This document shows positions 15,946 to 25,312 of a stretch of 64,000 nucleotides of DNA, piece by piece. Origin of the DNA: Streptomyces sp. IMTB 2501 (GTDB lineage Bacteria > Actinomycetota > Actinomycetes > Streptomycetales > Streptomycetaceae). The notes beneath the pieces are model-generated. The model was not told the origin of the DNA and did not search any database. It was given only the letters and a program-made list of their open reading frames with translations. Made by a program: the position numbers and the translations under genes. The stretch is taken from positions 186,001-250,000 of the forward strand of contig NZ_MQUS01000011.1 of assembly GCF_001953885.1 (NCBI RefSeq), read 5' to 3'. How positions within the stretch are numbered: the stretch's first letter is position 1; the number at the start of each line of letters is the position of its first letter.

Positions 15946-18285
15946 GTGTCGTCTCTCGCGCTGTACCGCCGCTATCGCCCGGAGACCTTTGCCGAGGTCA
16001 TCGGGCAGGAGCATGTCACCGACCCGCTGCAGCAGGCGCTGCGGAACAACCGGGTCAATCACGCGTACCTGTTCAGCGGTCCGCGCGGCTGCGGCAAGAC
16101 GACCAGCGCGCGCATCCTCGCCCGCTGTCTGAACTGTGAGCAAGGTCCCACTCCGACGCCGTGCGGCGAGTGCCAGTCCTGCCGTGACCTGGCCAGGAAC
16201 GGCCCGGGGTCCATCGACGTCATCGAGATCGACGCGGCCTCGCACGGTGGTGTGGACGACGCCCGTGAGCTGCGCGAGAAGGCCTTCTTCGGCCCCGCAG
16301 GCAGCCGGTACAAGATCTACATCATCGACGAGGCCCACATGGTCACGTCGGCCGGCTTCAACGCGCTGCTGAAGGTCGTCGAGGAGCCGCCGGAGCACCT
16401 CAAGTTCATCTTCGCCACGACCGAGCCCGAGAAGGTCATCGGCACCATCCGGTCGCGTACGCATCACTACCCCTTCCGGCTCGTGCCACCGGGCACCCTG
16501 CGGGACTACCTGGCCGAGGTGTGCGGGCGGGAGAACATCCCGGTCGAGGAGGGCGTGCTGCCGCTCGTCGTGCGCGCCGGCGCCGGCTCCGTGCGTGACT
16601 CCATGTCCGTCATGGACCAGCTCCTCGCCGGTGCGGGCGCGGAGGGTGTGACGTATGCCATGGCCGCCGCCCTCCTCGGCTACACCGACGGCTCTCTTCT
16701 CGACTCCGTCGTCGAGGCCTTCGCCACCGGTGACGGTGCCGCGGCCTTCGAGGTCGTCGACCGCATCATCGAGGGGGGAAACGACCCGCGCCGCTTCGTC
16801 GCCGACCTGCTGGAGCGGCTGCGTGACCTGGTGATCCTCGCCGCCGTGCCGGACGCCGTGGAGAAGGGGCTCATCGACGCCCCGGCCGACGTCCTGGAAC
16901 GCATGCAGGCCCAGGCCTCCACCTTCGGCGCCGCCGAGCTGAGCCGCGCGGCCGACCTCGTCAACGAAGGCCTGACGGAGATGCGCGGCGCCACCTCGCC
17001 CCGCCTCCAGCTGGAACTGATCTGCGCCCGCGTGCTGCTCCCCGCCGCCTACGGCGACGAGCGCTCGGTGATGGCCCGCCTGGACCGCCTCGAACGCGGC
17101 GTCAACTTCTCGGGCGGCGCCGGCACCCCGGCCATGGGGTACGTCCCCGGCCCCGAGGCCCACCCCGGCGGCGTCCCCGTCCCACCCGGCGGCGGCCCGG
17201 CGGCAGCTCGCGCAGCCGTGCGTGCGTCCAACGGCCCCGGAGGGGCAGGTGCTCCGGGTGCCGGTGCTCCTGCCGTCGGCGGGCCTGGTGCCGGTGGTCC
17301 CGGTGTCGGCGGTGGTCCGGCTCCGGCTGCCCCCGCACCCACGGCCCCGGTGGCCCCCGCAGCTCCTACGGCTCCTACACAGGCCCCAGCCCCAGCCTCG
17401 GCCCCGGCAGCGGCTGCCTCGGCCACCGCGGAGGCTCCCGCCGCCCAGGCCCCGGTGCCGCCGTCCGCACCCCCCTCTGCTGCAACCCCGGCGGATTCCT
17501 CCGCCCCTGCCGCTCCCGGCTCCTGGCCCACCGCCGCTGCCGCCGGAAGCGGCCGGCGCCCCGGTGGCTGGCCCACAGCGGCCGCTCCAGCGGGCGGACA
17601 GCAGAGCCAGGCTCCCGCCCAGCAGAGCCAGGCTCAGCACCAGGCGGCCCCTGCGGCCCCCGCACCGGCCGCTGCCGCCCCGGCCGGTGGCCTCGACCCC
17701 CGCATGCTCTGGCCGAACATCCTGGAGGCCGTCAAGAACCGCCGTCGCTTCACCTGGATCCTGCTCAGCCAGAACGCCCAGGTGGCCGGCTTCGACGGCA
17801 CCACCCTCCAACTCGGCTTCGTGAACGCCGGTGCCCGTGACAACTTCGCCGGCAGCGGCAGCGAGGACGTGCTGCGGGCGGCACTGGCCGAGCAGTTCAA
17901 CGTGCAGTGGAAGATCGAGGCGGTTGTCGACCCGTCCGGCGGCGGCTCCGCACCCCCGTCCGCGGGCGGCTCTGGCTTCGGCGCCGGTGGTGGGTACGGC
18001 GGCGGCGCGCCCGCCGCAGGCGGCGGTGGCTACGGCGCCCCGACGGCCCCCCGCCCCGCGGCCCCCCAGCCGGCCGCCCAGCAGGCCCCCGCGTCCCCGC
18101 GGCCCGGCCCCGCGGAGGCTCCGCCGGCGCCCACCACCCCTCCCGCTCCCCGGCCCATGACCGCCCCCGAGGACGACACCCCCGAGGACGACGACCCGGA
18201 CCTGGACGAGTCGGCCCTCTCCGGCCACGAACTGATCGTGCGGGAGCTGGGCGCGACGGTGGTGGAGGAGTTCTCGAACGAGTAA
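15946..18285 (+). CDS. dnaX: DNA polymerase III subunits gamma and tau
   Basis: 779 residues from the GTG at 15946 (MSSLALYRRYRPETFAEVIGQEHV). It is the clamp-loader ATPase: Walker A GPRGCGKT near residue 46, a four-Cys zinc module (CLNCEQ...CGECQSC), DEAH-type Walker B (IIDEAHM) near 128, and the sensor region TTEPEKVIGTIRSR. After about residue 390 comes a long Ala/Pro/Gly-rich low-complexity linker (17120-17690), then the tau-specific domain that contacts the polymerase, and an acidic tail (EDDTPEDDDPDLDE). It loads the beta clamp at the replication fork. An upstream in-frame extension to 15874 overlaps ffs and is not used. Confidence 0.96.
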   Translation: MSSLALYRRYRPETFAEVIGQEHVTDPLQQALRNNRVNHAYLFSGPRGCGKTTSARILARCLNCEQGPTPTPCGECQSCRDLARNGPGSIDVIEIDAASHGGVDDARELREKAFFGPAGSRYKIYIIDEAHMVTSAGFNALLKVVEEPPEHLKFIFATTEPEKVIGTIRSRTHHYPFRLVPPGTLRDYLAEVCGRENIPVEEGVLPLVVRAGAGSVRDSMSVMDQLLAGAGAEGVTYAMAAALLGYTDGSLLDSVVEAFATGDGAAAFEVVDRIIEGGNDPRRFVADLLERLRDLVILAAVPDAVEKGLIDAPADVLERMQAQASTFGAAELSRAADLVNEGLTEMRGATSPRLQLELICARVLLPAAYGDERSVMARLDRLERGVNFSGGAGTPAMGYVPGPEAHPGGVPVPPGGGPAAARAAVRASNGPGGAGAPGAGAPAVGGPGAGGPGVGGGPAPAAPAPTAPVAPAAPTAPTQAPAPASAPAAAASATAEAPAAQAPVPPSAPPSAATPADSSAPAAPGSWPTAAAAGSGRRPGGWPTAAAPAGGQQSQAPAQQSQAQHQAAPAAPAPAAAAPAGGLDPRMLWPNILEAVKNRRRFTWILLSQNAQVAGFDGTTLQLGFVNAGARDNFAGSGSEDVLRAALAEQFNVQWKIEAVVDPSGGGSAPPSAGGSGFGAGGGYGGGAPAAGGGGYGAPTAPRPAAPQPAAQQAPASPRPGPAEAPPAPTTPPAPRPMTAPEDDTPEDDDPDLDESALSGHELIVRELGATVVEEFSNE

Positions 18286-18935
18286 ATGAGCAGTCGATCG
18301 GTCCCTGGGCGCCTGCGGCCGACCGAGACGCTCCAACATGGAGCCGACCGAGTGGGGGCGGCGGCGCCCGAGTGGCCCGACTGAGCTGGGTGGTGTGCGG
18401 GTGGCCGTACTGAACCGGGGCGGCGCGCGCGTGGCGGACCGGCAACTCTGCCCGCTGTGGCCGCACCGGACCACACACCCGTGTAACTGCGCCCGAGTCG
18501 GGAACGAGTAGTCCTCCAAGTGGGGGGTGGCGCGCGAGTGGCCCGGCCGGGCGGGGTGGTGCGCGGGTGGCCGGACCGCAACTCTGCCCGCCGGGGTCGC
18601 GCCGCACCACCCACCCGACACACCCGACGAGTAGCCGCACCAGAGTCGGGAACGAGTGGCCCGACTGGGCGGGGTGGTGCGCGGGTGGCCGGACTGAGCC
18701 GGGGCGGCGCGCGTGTGTGTGGTCGACCGAGCCCGCTCTCCCCGCACCATGCACCTCACCCCCACCCCCAACGGCCCCTTCCGGCCAACCGAGTCGGGTG
18801 GGCCGGTGGGCGAGAGCTTGAGGGGCTGGGGGCGGAGCCCCCAGGGACGGTCACGTCGACGGCCAGTGCTCTTGGAGGAAAGCCCAACAAACCCGGCCCC
18901 CAACCTTCGGCAACCTTGCCATTAGGCTGACCCCC
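18286..18935. repeat. dnaX-purD spacer with three degenerate long repeats
   Basis: 650 bp without a convincing gene. A unit beginning GAGTGGCCCG and continuing GGGTGGTGCGCGGGTGGCCG recurs at 18370, 18536 and 18654. Parts such as GGCAACTCTGCCCG (or CGCAACTCTGCCCG) and GAGTCGGGAACGAGT recur twice. Units differ by point changes and partial deletions. The last 30 bp hold the purD start region, with TAGGCT 8 bp before the GTG as a candidate -10. Confidence 0.6.
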
Positions 18936-20204
18936 GTGAAGGTCCTCGTCATCGGCAGCGGCGCCCGCGAACATGCCCTGTGCCGTTCCCTGTCCCTCGA
19001 CCCCGATGTCACCGCGCTGCACTGCGCCCCCGGCAACGCCGGCATCGCCGAGGTCGCCGAGCTGCACCCGGTCGACGCCCTCGACGGCAAGGCGGTGGCC
19101 GAGCTGGCCGCAGGCCTCGGCGCCGACCTGGTCGTCGTGGGCCCGGAGGCCCCGCTGGTCGCCGGTGTGGCCGACGCCGTCCGCGCCGCGGGCATCCCGG
19201 TGTTCGGCCCGTCGCAGGAGGCCGCGCGGCTGGAGGGCTCCAAGGCCTTCGCCAAGGACGTCATGGCGGGGGCCGGGGTGCCGACCGCCCGCTCCTACGT
19301 GTGCACGACGGCCGAGGAGGTCGCCGAGGCCCTCGACGCCTTCGGAGCCCCCTTCGTCGTCAAGGACGACGGCCTCGCCGCCGGCAAGGGTGTCGTCGTC
19401 ACCGATGACCTGGAAGCCGCCAAGGCGCACGCCGCCGGCTGCGAGCGGGTGGTCATCGAGGAGTTCCTCGACGGCCCCGAGGTGTCCCTCTTCGCGATCA
19501 CCGACGGGGAGACGGTCGTACCGCTCCAGCCCGCCCAGGACTTCAAGCGCGCCCTGGACGGCGACGAGGGCCCGAACACCGGCGGCATGGGCGCCTACTC
19601 GCCGCTGCCGTGGGCCGGGCCGAAGCTGGTCGAGGAGGTGCTGGAGACGGTCCTGCAGCCGACCGTGGACGAGCTGCACAGGCGTGGCACCCCCTTCTCC
19701 GGTCTGCTCTACGCCGGTCTGGCGATCACCAGCCGCGGTGTCCGGGTGATCGAGTTCAACGCCCGTTTCGGCGACCCGGAGACCCAGGTCGTACTGGCCC
19801 GGCTGAAGACCCCGCTGGCCGGTGTCCTGCTCGCCGCCGCGAACGGCACCCTCGCCGATCTGCCGCCCCTGCGCTGGAGCGAGGACGCGGCCGTCACCGT
19901 CGTCGTCGCCTCGCACAACTACCCCGGCACCCCCCGCACCGGTGACCCCATCACCGGTCTGGACGAGGTGACCGCCGAGGACGCCCCGCACGCGTACGTC
20001 CTGCACGCGGGGACGAAGCGGGACGGCGACGCGGTCGTCAGCGCGGGCGGGCGGGTGCTGTCCGTCACGGCCACCGGCGAGGACCTGACCGAGGCACGCG
20101 AGCGGGCGTACCGGGCGGTGGGCCGGATCCGTCTGGACGGCTCCCAGCACCGCACCGACATCGCCGCCAAGGCGGCTCAGGCCGCGCAGGCGGCAACCGC
20201 CTGA
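18936..20204 (+). CDS. purD: Phosphoribosylamine-glycine ligase (GAR synthetase)
   Basis: 422 residues. The N terminus MKVLVIGSGAREHAL is the PurD signature. The ATP-grasp core shows PFVVKDDGLAAGKGVVV, RVVIEEFLDGPEVSL and the metal-binding EFNARFGDPETQ. It joins phosphoribosylamine and glycine with ATP, step two of de novo purine synthesis. The GTG start lacks a clear ribosome site and follows a -10-like TAGGCT, so a leaderless transcript is likely. A strong hairpin follows at 20228. Confidence 0.97.
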   Translation: MKVLVIGSGAREHALCRSLSLDPDVTALHCAPGNAGIAEVAELHPVDALDGKAVAELAAGLGADLVVVGPEAPLVAGVADAVRAAGIPVFGPSQEAARLEGSKAFAKDVMAGAGVPTARSYVCTTAEEVAEALDAFGAPFVVKDDGLAAGKGVVVTDDLEAAKAHAAGCERVVIEEFLDGPEVSLFAITDGETVVPLQPAQDFKRALDGDEGPNTGGMGAYSPLPWAGPKLVEEVLETVLQPTVDELHRRGTPFSGLLYAGLAITSRGVRVIEFNARFGDPETQVVLARLKTPLAGVLLAAANGTLADLPPLRWSEDAAVTVVVASHNYPGTPRTGDPITGLDEVTAEDAPHAYVLHAGTKRDGDAVVSAGGRVLSVTATGEDLTEARERAYRAVGRIRLDGSQHRTDIAAKAAQAAQAATA

Positions 20205-20227
20205 CCCGACCTCTCCTCTCCTGTAAC

Positions 20228-20258
20228 CAGGCCCCGGACCTCCGAATCCGGGGCCTGA
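20228..20258 (+). terminator. purD terminator
   Basis: CAGGCCCCGGA-CCTCCGAA-TCCGGGGCCTG perfect stem-loop followed by ATCTTTGCT, 24 bp after the purD stop. Confidence 0.85.
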
Positions 20259-20474
20259 TCTTTGCTGTCTGTCACTCACCTCTGACCAAAGCCATTCCAT
20301 CGAGTGAGCAATCAGCCATACGGCTGACGGGGGCCGGGGCCCCAACTAGGGTGCCGCGCAAGCGTTCCGGCACTTGGCCCACCGGCATTGCGATGTCAGT
20401 GGCGGGTGCCACAGTGGGGGAGTGAGCACCACCAGGACAGCACGGCTTCGGCGGCGAGGGGGTGAGGGCGGGAC

Positions 20475-22439
20475 GTGAGCGGAATCGGAGCAGAGGCGGG
20501 CGCGCAGGCAGCGCGCTCCCGGGCCCTTGCCGTACTGCGGGTCCGGGGCCGGGCGCTGGCCGTGGCCCTGTTGCCCGCGGCTGCCGCGGTGATCCTGCTG
20601 GCCGGGGGTTCCACCGGCCACTTCGTCGGCCGGGGCTGGGACACGGCCCGCTGGGCCGTGGGCATGCTCGCCGTGCTGGTGCTGCTGGCCGCGGCTGGTG
20701 TCGCCCTGGTCGTGGCCCGGGCCCGCCCCGCCGTCGTCCCGACGGTGCCGATCCCCGAGGAGTCCGCCCCGGACCTGTACCGGATGGTGCGCGACCTCGC
20801 CGAGCGGCTGGACGTTCCGGCGCCCTCGGCCATAGCGCTCACCCCGGACTGCGACAGCTGGCTGGAGGACCGGACGCATGCGGCCCACGGCCCGCCCCAG
20901 CGCCCCGAGCCCCACGAGGACGAGATAGCGGGCCCCGGCCGCCGCCGCGTCCCCGTCGCGCCGGTGCTGGTCATCGGCTCCCCGTTCCTGTGGTGGATGC
21001 GGGTCGGCGAGCTGCGCGCGGTCCTCGCCCCGGTCATCGCCGGTACGGGCCCTTCGGCGCACCCGGACATAGCCGCCGCCCGGCGCTTCGTACGGGGCCT
21101 GGACGCGGCGGTCGCGGTCGCCTCGGCACCGGGCCGCTCTGCGCTGACCCGCGGCGGGTGCGCGGCCCTCGGCTGGGTCGTCCGGGTGCTGCTGCGCGGT
21201 TGCCGGGAGCATGCGACGCAGATGGAGCGCGGGGTCGCCGCGGCGGCGGCCGAGCGGGCCCAGGCCGTGGACTACGGCCTGCGGATCGTCGCCCAGGAGC
21301 AGGTCGGCCTCGCCTACGCAGGCTGGGACCGGCTGCTGACCAGGGTCGCGCTGCCCGCCTGGCGCATGGGCCGCTGGCCCGCCCGGCTGGACGCGGGCGT
21401 GGTGGCGGCGCTCACCGAGCTGTCCCGGCGCGACCGCCTGGCCGAGGGCTTCGCCTCCCGGCTCGGCGAGCGCCCCGCCTGTGACCTGCTGGAGGAGCCC
21501 GGTGCGGTGGACGAGGCCGCCTCGCTGCTCGCCGCGCGCCTCTTCCACGGCGGCCCCGCGGAGTCCGGCCCGGATTGGGCGCCGGTGGACTGGCAGGCGT
21601 ACCCGGAGGAGGTCGTGGACCGCACCTGGCGCGTCGGCGCGGCCCGCCTGCACCGTGTCCTGGACTCCCTCGGCGTCCGCCCCTCCCTCGACCCGGCGGC
21701 ACCCGACCCGGGCGGCCCCACCCTGGCCCGAGTCCTGGACCACCTCACCGAGCCCGACACAGAAGCAACAGCACCGAAAGCCCCGCAGGACCACCGGCAA
21801 GTCGCCGACGACGGGAACCCCCCGCAGGACCACCGGCAAGTCGCCGACGGCGGGACCCCCCCACCGGGGCCACCCGCACCCGACGATGAAAGCCGCGCGG
21901 GTGGTTCGGGCGGGAACACAATCCCCGCCGAAGCCGAAGCCGAAGCCGAAGCCGAAGCCGAAGCGGACGCCTCCCGCGCCGAAGCGCCGCAGGCAATACG
22001 CGAACCCGACGCGGAACCGGCCGAGGACGACCCCGGCACCGAGCGCAGTGCCGCCCTCGCCGCAGGCCTGAGCGCCGAGCTGGCCCGTGAGGAGGTCAGC
22101 GCGCCGAAGGCCGGTGCGACGGCCACCGGCCAGAGCCCCGAGAGCGCCCTGTGGGACGACGGAGGGCTCCCGCTCTTCCCGCTGCAGCCCCCGCGTACCG
22201 CCCGCGACCTGCTCACCGAGCACGTCACGGCGATGGTGTGCTGCGCGGCCGTGGACACGGCCGGCGCGGTCCCCGCCCTGGACTGGCTGGACGGCCCCTC
22301 CCTGCTGCTCGACGGTGAGCGCGCCGCCGACCTCACGCCCAAGGTGCTCAGCCTGATCGAGGAGGGAGACCCGGGCCCCCTGCGGGACTGGCTGGCCACC
22401 TCGGGGATACGTCCCGAGAAGCCGGTACGGCTCGTCTAA
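20475..22439 (+). CDS. Conserved Streptomyces membrane-anchored protein with repeat linker
   Basis: 654 residues, equivalent in position to the hypothetical gene following purD in Streptomyces. Two N-terminal membrane spans (ALAVALLPAAAAVILLAGG and WAVGMLAVLVLLAAAGVALVV) precede a cytoplasmic region. RPAVVPTVPIPEESAPDLYRMVRDLAERLDVPAP and VLVIGSPFLWWMRVGELRAVLAPVIAG resemble the layout of M48-type peptidase-like proteins, but the HExxH zinc motif is absent, so it should be catalytically inert. Residues about 435-460 hold two 13-residue repeats (PQDHRQVADDGNP / PQDHRQVADGGTP) and about 483-496 an (AE)n run. The function is unknown. Confidence 0.75.
   Translation: MSGIGAEAGAQAARSRALAVLRVRGRALAVALLPAAAAVILLAGGSTGHFVGRGWDTARWAVGMLAVLVLLAAAGVALVVARARPAVVPTVPIPEESAPDLYRMVRDLAERLDVPAPSAIALTPDCDSWLEDRTHAAHGPPQRPEPHEDEIAGPGRRRVPVAPVLVIGSPFLWWMRVGELRAVLAPVIAGTGPSAHPDIAAARRFVRGLDAAVAVASAPGRSALTRGGCAALGWVVRVLLRGCREHATQMERGVAAAAAERAQAVDYGLRIVAQEQVGLAYAGWDRLLTRVALPAWRMGRWPARLDAGVVAALTELSRRDRLAEGFASRLGERPACDLLEEPGAVDEAASLLAARLFHGGPAESGPDWAPVDWQAYPEEVVDRTWRVGAARLHRVLDSLGVRPSLDPAAPDPGGPTLARVLDHLTEPDTEATAPKAPQDHRQVADDGNPPQDHRQVADGGTPPPGPPAPDDESRAGGSGGNTIPAEAEAEAEAEAEADASRAEAPQAIREPDAEPAEDDPGTERSAALAAGLSAELAREEVSAPKAGATATGQSPESALWDDGGLPLFPLQPPRTARDLLTEHVTAMVCCAAVDTAGAVPALDWLDGPSLLLDGERAADLTPKVLSLIEEGDPGPLRDWLATSGIRPEKPVRLV
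21781..21858 (+). repeat. 39-bp in-frame tandem duplication
   Basis: CCCGCAGGACCACCGGCAAG recurs at 21782 and 21821, exactly 13 codons apart, inside the linker of the conserved membrane protein. A (GCCGAA)n hexanucleotide run lies nearby at 21928-21966. Confidence 0.8.
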
Positions 22440-22552
22440 CGGGAGCTCGGCCTTCCACTTCAGGTCAATTCGCAACGACTAGTGACCGAGCCCGTGCGTT
22501 ATGTGATGTGCTGGGAGCGACCACGCACCTGGCAAAGGCGTGCGACATACGA

Positions 22553-22634
22553 CAGCACTGCCGAGCACTGCGAGCACCGCGTGCACCACTGAGCACAGCG
22601 AGCACTACCGAGCACCGTGAGCACCACCGAGACA
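22553..22634. repeat. GAGCAC-type short repeat array
   Basis: GAGCAC or a one-base variant starts at 22563, 22572, 22581 (GTGCAC), 22591, 22600, 22610, 22619 and 22629 (GAGACA), with CAGCAC at 22553. Spacings are 9 or 10 bp throughout. It lies 35 bp upstream of the next ATG, between two plus-strand genes. Confidence 0.7.
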
Positions 22635-22667
22635 GGACGACACGGGGGCTGAGGGAGGGGAGCGACC

Positions 22668-24164
22668 ATGGCCTCGGAGCACATTCGCCGCTGGGAGTCC
22701 GGAGCGCTCGCACACGCCGTCACCGACCCCTTCGGCCAGGGCCCGGTGCCCTGGCTGCGCGGCAGTGAGACGTACTTCGACGACACCGGTCATGTCGTGC
22801 CCTGGTACGTCGACCCGAGCCCGCAGCAGCTCGCAGGCGACAGGCGCCGGGTGCCCGCGCAGCGTTCGGGCGGCACCGGACCCCGCTCGGCCGACGACGT
22901 GCACCGCCAGATCAAGGGCTTCACCTCCACCGGCGCGGTCGCGCCGGGCCAGGCGATCGACTTCCACATCACGGTCGACCCGCCGCAGGAGTTCAGCGTC
23001 GACATCTACCGCATCGGCCACTACGGCGGCGACGGTGCCGCCCAGATCACCACCAGCCCGCGCCTGTCCGGCATCGTCCAGCCGCCGCCGCTCGCCGCCG
23101 ACCGTACGGTCTCCTGCCACCACTGGTGGCTGTCCTGGCGGCTGCAGGTGCCCCCGCACTGGCACATCGGCGCCTATGTGGCCGTCCTCACCACCGCCGA
23201 CGGCTACCGCTCCCATGTGCCGTTCACGGTCCGCGACGACCACCCCGCCGACCTGCTCCTGCTGCTGCCGGACATCACCTGGCAGGCGTACAACCTGTAT
23301 CCGGAGGACGGCCGCACCGGCGCCAGCCTCTATCACGCCTGGGACGAGAAGGGCCGGCTGCTCGGCGAGGCCGACGCGGCGACCACGGTCTCCTTCGACC
23401 GCCCCTACGCGGGCGCGGGGCTGCCCCTGCACGTCGGCCACGCCTACGACTTCATCCGCTGGGCCGAGCGCTACGGCTATGACCTCGCCTATGCCGACGC
23501 CCGCGATCTGCACGCCGGCCGGGTCGACCCCGGCCGCTACCGGGGCCTGGTCTTCCCCGGCCACGACGAGTACTGGTCGGTGCCGATGCGCCGGGCCGTC
23601 GAGGACGCCCGCGACCGAGGCACCTCGCTGGTCTTCCTCTCCGCCAACACCATGTACTGGCAGGTGGATCTGGGCCCGTCCCCGTCCGGCGTCCCGGACC
23701 GGCTGCTGACCTGCCGCAAGCGCAAGGGCCCCGGAAAGCCGGTGCTGTGGCGCGAGATCGACCGGCCCGAGCAACAGGTGGTCGGCATCCAGTACGCGGG
23801 CCGGGTGCCCGAACCGCACCCGCTGATCGTCCGCAACGGCGGCCACTGGCTGTGGGAGTCGACCGGCGCGCACGAGGGCGACGAGATCGAGGGCCTGGTC
23901 GCCGGCGAGGCCGACCGGTACTTCCCGCGCACCGCGCTGCCCGCGCACGAGGAGCGCATCCTGCTCGCCCACTCCCCCTACACCGACACCGAGGGCGCCC
24001 TCCGCCACCAGGAGACCTCGCTCTATCGCGCCCCCTCCGGCGCCTGGGTCTTCGCCGCCGGTACCTTCGCCTGGTCCCCGGCGCTGGACCGCCCCGGCCA
24101 TGTGGACCCCCGTATCCAGCGCGCCACGGCGAACCTGCTGGACCGCATCTGCAAACGCGACTGA
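22668..24164 (+). CDS. N,N-dimethylformamidase beta-subunit-like protein
   Basis: 498 residues. Conserved blocks match the large-subunit domain of dimethylformamidase-like proteins: DFHITVDPPQEFSVDIYRIGHYGG, DLLLLLPDITWQAYNLYP, FDRPYAGAG, FPGHDEYWS and FLSANTMYWQV. In true DMFase a Tyr2/Glu iron site sits in this fold; here conserved Tyr/Glu lie around HDEYWS, but I cannot assign ligands. No small subunit is nearby and there is no signal peptide. The substrate is unknown; an amidohydrolase or carbohydrate-binding role is possible. ATG with GGGAGGGG upstream. Confidence 0.78.
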   Translation: MASEHIRRWESGALAHAVTDPFGQGPVPWLRGSETYFDDTGHVVPWYVDPSPQQLAGDRRRVPAQRSGGTGPRSADDVHRQIKGFTSTGAVAPGQAIDFHITVDPPQEFSVDIYRIGHYGGDGAAQITTSPRLSGIVQPPPLAADRTVSCHHWWLSWRLQVPPHWHIGAYVAVLTTADGYRSHVPFTVRDDHPADLLLLLPDITWQAYNLYPEDGRTGASLYHAWDEKGRLLGEADAATTVSFDRPYAGAGLPLHVGHAYDFIRWAERYGYDLAYADARDLHAGRVDPGRYRGLVFPGHDEYWSVPMRRAVEDARDRGTSLVFLSANTMYWQVDLGPSPSGVPDRLLTCRKRKGPGKPVLWREIDRPEQQVVGIQYAGRVPEPHPLIVRNGGHWLWESTGAHEGDEIEGLVAGEADRYFPRTALPAHEERILLAHSPYTDTEGALRHQETSLYRAPSGAWVFAAGTFAWSPALDRPGHVDPRIQRATANLLDRICKRD

Positions 24165-24270
24165 GCCACGGCGACCGTTCCCCGACCGCTCGTCACCGAC
24201 CCCTGTCCGAAACCGATCCTTCCGATAAGGGAGAATCGAGGGCACTTGGACAGAACCACGGGGAGGAACC

Positions 24271-25170
24271 GTGTCCGGATTCGTAGAAAAGCCCGAGCCG
24301 ATCCAGGTTCCGGGCCTGGTGCACCTGCACACCGGAAAGGTGCGCGAGCTGTACCAGAACGAGGCGGGCGACCTCGTGATGGTCGCCAGCGACCGCATGT
24401 CCGCCTACGACTGGGTGCTGCCCACGGAGATCCCCGACAAGGGCCGCGTCCTCACCCAGCTCTCCCTGTGGTGGTTCGACCAGCTGCGGGATCTGGTCCC
24501 GAACCACGTCATCAGCACCGAGGTCCCCGAGGGCGCCCCCGCCGACTGGGCGGGCCGCACGCTGGTCTGCCGGTCCCTGAAGATGGTGCCGGTCGAGTGC
24601 GTGGCGCGCGGCTATCTCACCGGCTCGGGCCTGCTGGAGTACAACGAGTCCCGTACGGTCTGCGGCCTCGCCCTCCCCGAAGGCCTCGTCGACGGCTCGG
24701 AACTCCCCGCCCCGATCTTCACCCCGGCCACCAAGGCCGAGGTCGGCGAGCACGATGAGAACGTCTCCTACGAGGAGGTCGCCCGCCAGGTCGGCGCCGA
24801 GACCGCCGCCCAACTCCGCCAGGCCACCCTCGCCGTGTACGCGCGCGCCCGGGACATCGCCCGGGACCGGGGGATCATCCTGGCGGACACCAAGTTCGAG
24901 TTCGGCTTCGACGGGGACACGCTCGTCCTCGCCGACGAGGTCCTCACCCCGGACTCCTCCCGTTTCTGGCCGGCCGACCTGTGGGAGCCGGGCCGCGCCC
25001 AGCCGTCGTACGACAAGCAGTTCGTCCGGGACTGGCTGACCTCGGCGGCCTCGGGCTGGGACCGCAGGAGCGAGCAGCCCCCGCCGGCGCTGCCGGACGA
25101 CGTCGTCCAGCAGACCCGGCAGAAGTACGTGGAGGCGTACGAGCACCTGACGGGCCTGAGCTGGAGCTAG
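24271..25170 (+). CDS. purC: SAICAR synthetase (phosphoribosylaminoimidazole-succinocarboxamide synthase)
   Basis: 299 residues from GTG with GGGGAGGA upstream. Signature regions: HTGKVRELYQN (ATP-binding loop), VASDRMSAYDWVLPTEIPDKGRVL, MVPVECVARGYLTGSGLLEY, and ILADTKFEFGF...LADEVLTPDSSRFWP. It ligates aspartate to CAIR with ATP, the eighth purine step. It is of the longer type common in actinobacteria. It stands alone with its own terminator, about 6 kb upstream of purSQL. Confidence 0.97.
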   Translation: MSGFVEKPEPIQVPGLVHLHTGKVRELYQNEAGDLVMVASDRMSAYDWVLPTEIPDKGRVLTQLSLWWFDQLRDLVPNHVISTEVPEGAPADWAGRTLVCRSLKMVPVECVARGYLTGSGLLEYNESRTVCGLALPEGLVDGSELPAPIFTPATKAEVGEHDENVSYEEVARQVGAETAAQLRQATLAVYARARDIARDRGIILADTKFEFGFDGDTLVLADEVLTPDSSRFWPADLWEPGRAQPSYDKQFVRDWLTSAASGWDRRSEQPPPALPDDVVQQTRQKYVEAYEHLTGLSWS

Positions 25171-25180
25171 CGACACGAAA

Positions 25181-25212
25181 AGACCCCGGTCCAGTGGACC
25201 GGGGTCTTTTTC
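25181..25212. terminator. Shared terminator of purC and tRNA-Gly
   Basis: AGACCCCGGTCC-AGT-GGACCGGGGTCT stem with a T-run on the plus strand and an A-run before it, so it can serve both the plus-strand purC and the minus-strand tRNA. Confidence 0.9.
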
Positions 25213-25213
25213 A

Positions 25214-25289
25214 TGGAGCGGACGACGAGGCTCGAACTCGCGACCTCAACCTTGGCAAGGTTGCGCTCTACCAACTGAGCTACGTCCGC
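25214..25289 (-). tRNA. tRNA-Gly (GCC), copy 1
   Basis: GCGGACG/CGTCCGC acceptor, D arm AGCTCAGTTGGTAGAGC, anticodon arm CCTTGCCAAGG (GCC), T arm with GTTCGAG, discriminator T and encoded CCA. Confidence 0.96.
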
Positions 25290-25312
25290 GTTGCGCCGTG
25301 GCGCGAGAGCAA

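Larger units (their letters stand above)
25173..25289. repeat. 117-bp direct repeat, copy 1
   Basis: From ACACGAAAAGACC through the 5' end of tRNA-Gly, this segment recurs at 29073-29189 with a single base difference, exactly 3,900 bp apart. The copies bracket the response regulator, kinase, permease and ATPase cassette. Confidence 0.85.

Noticed and set aside
15919..18903. 994-codon minus-strand frame over dnaX
   Set aside because: Low-complexity shadow of the dnaX linker and domain; no recognisable motif.
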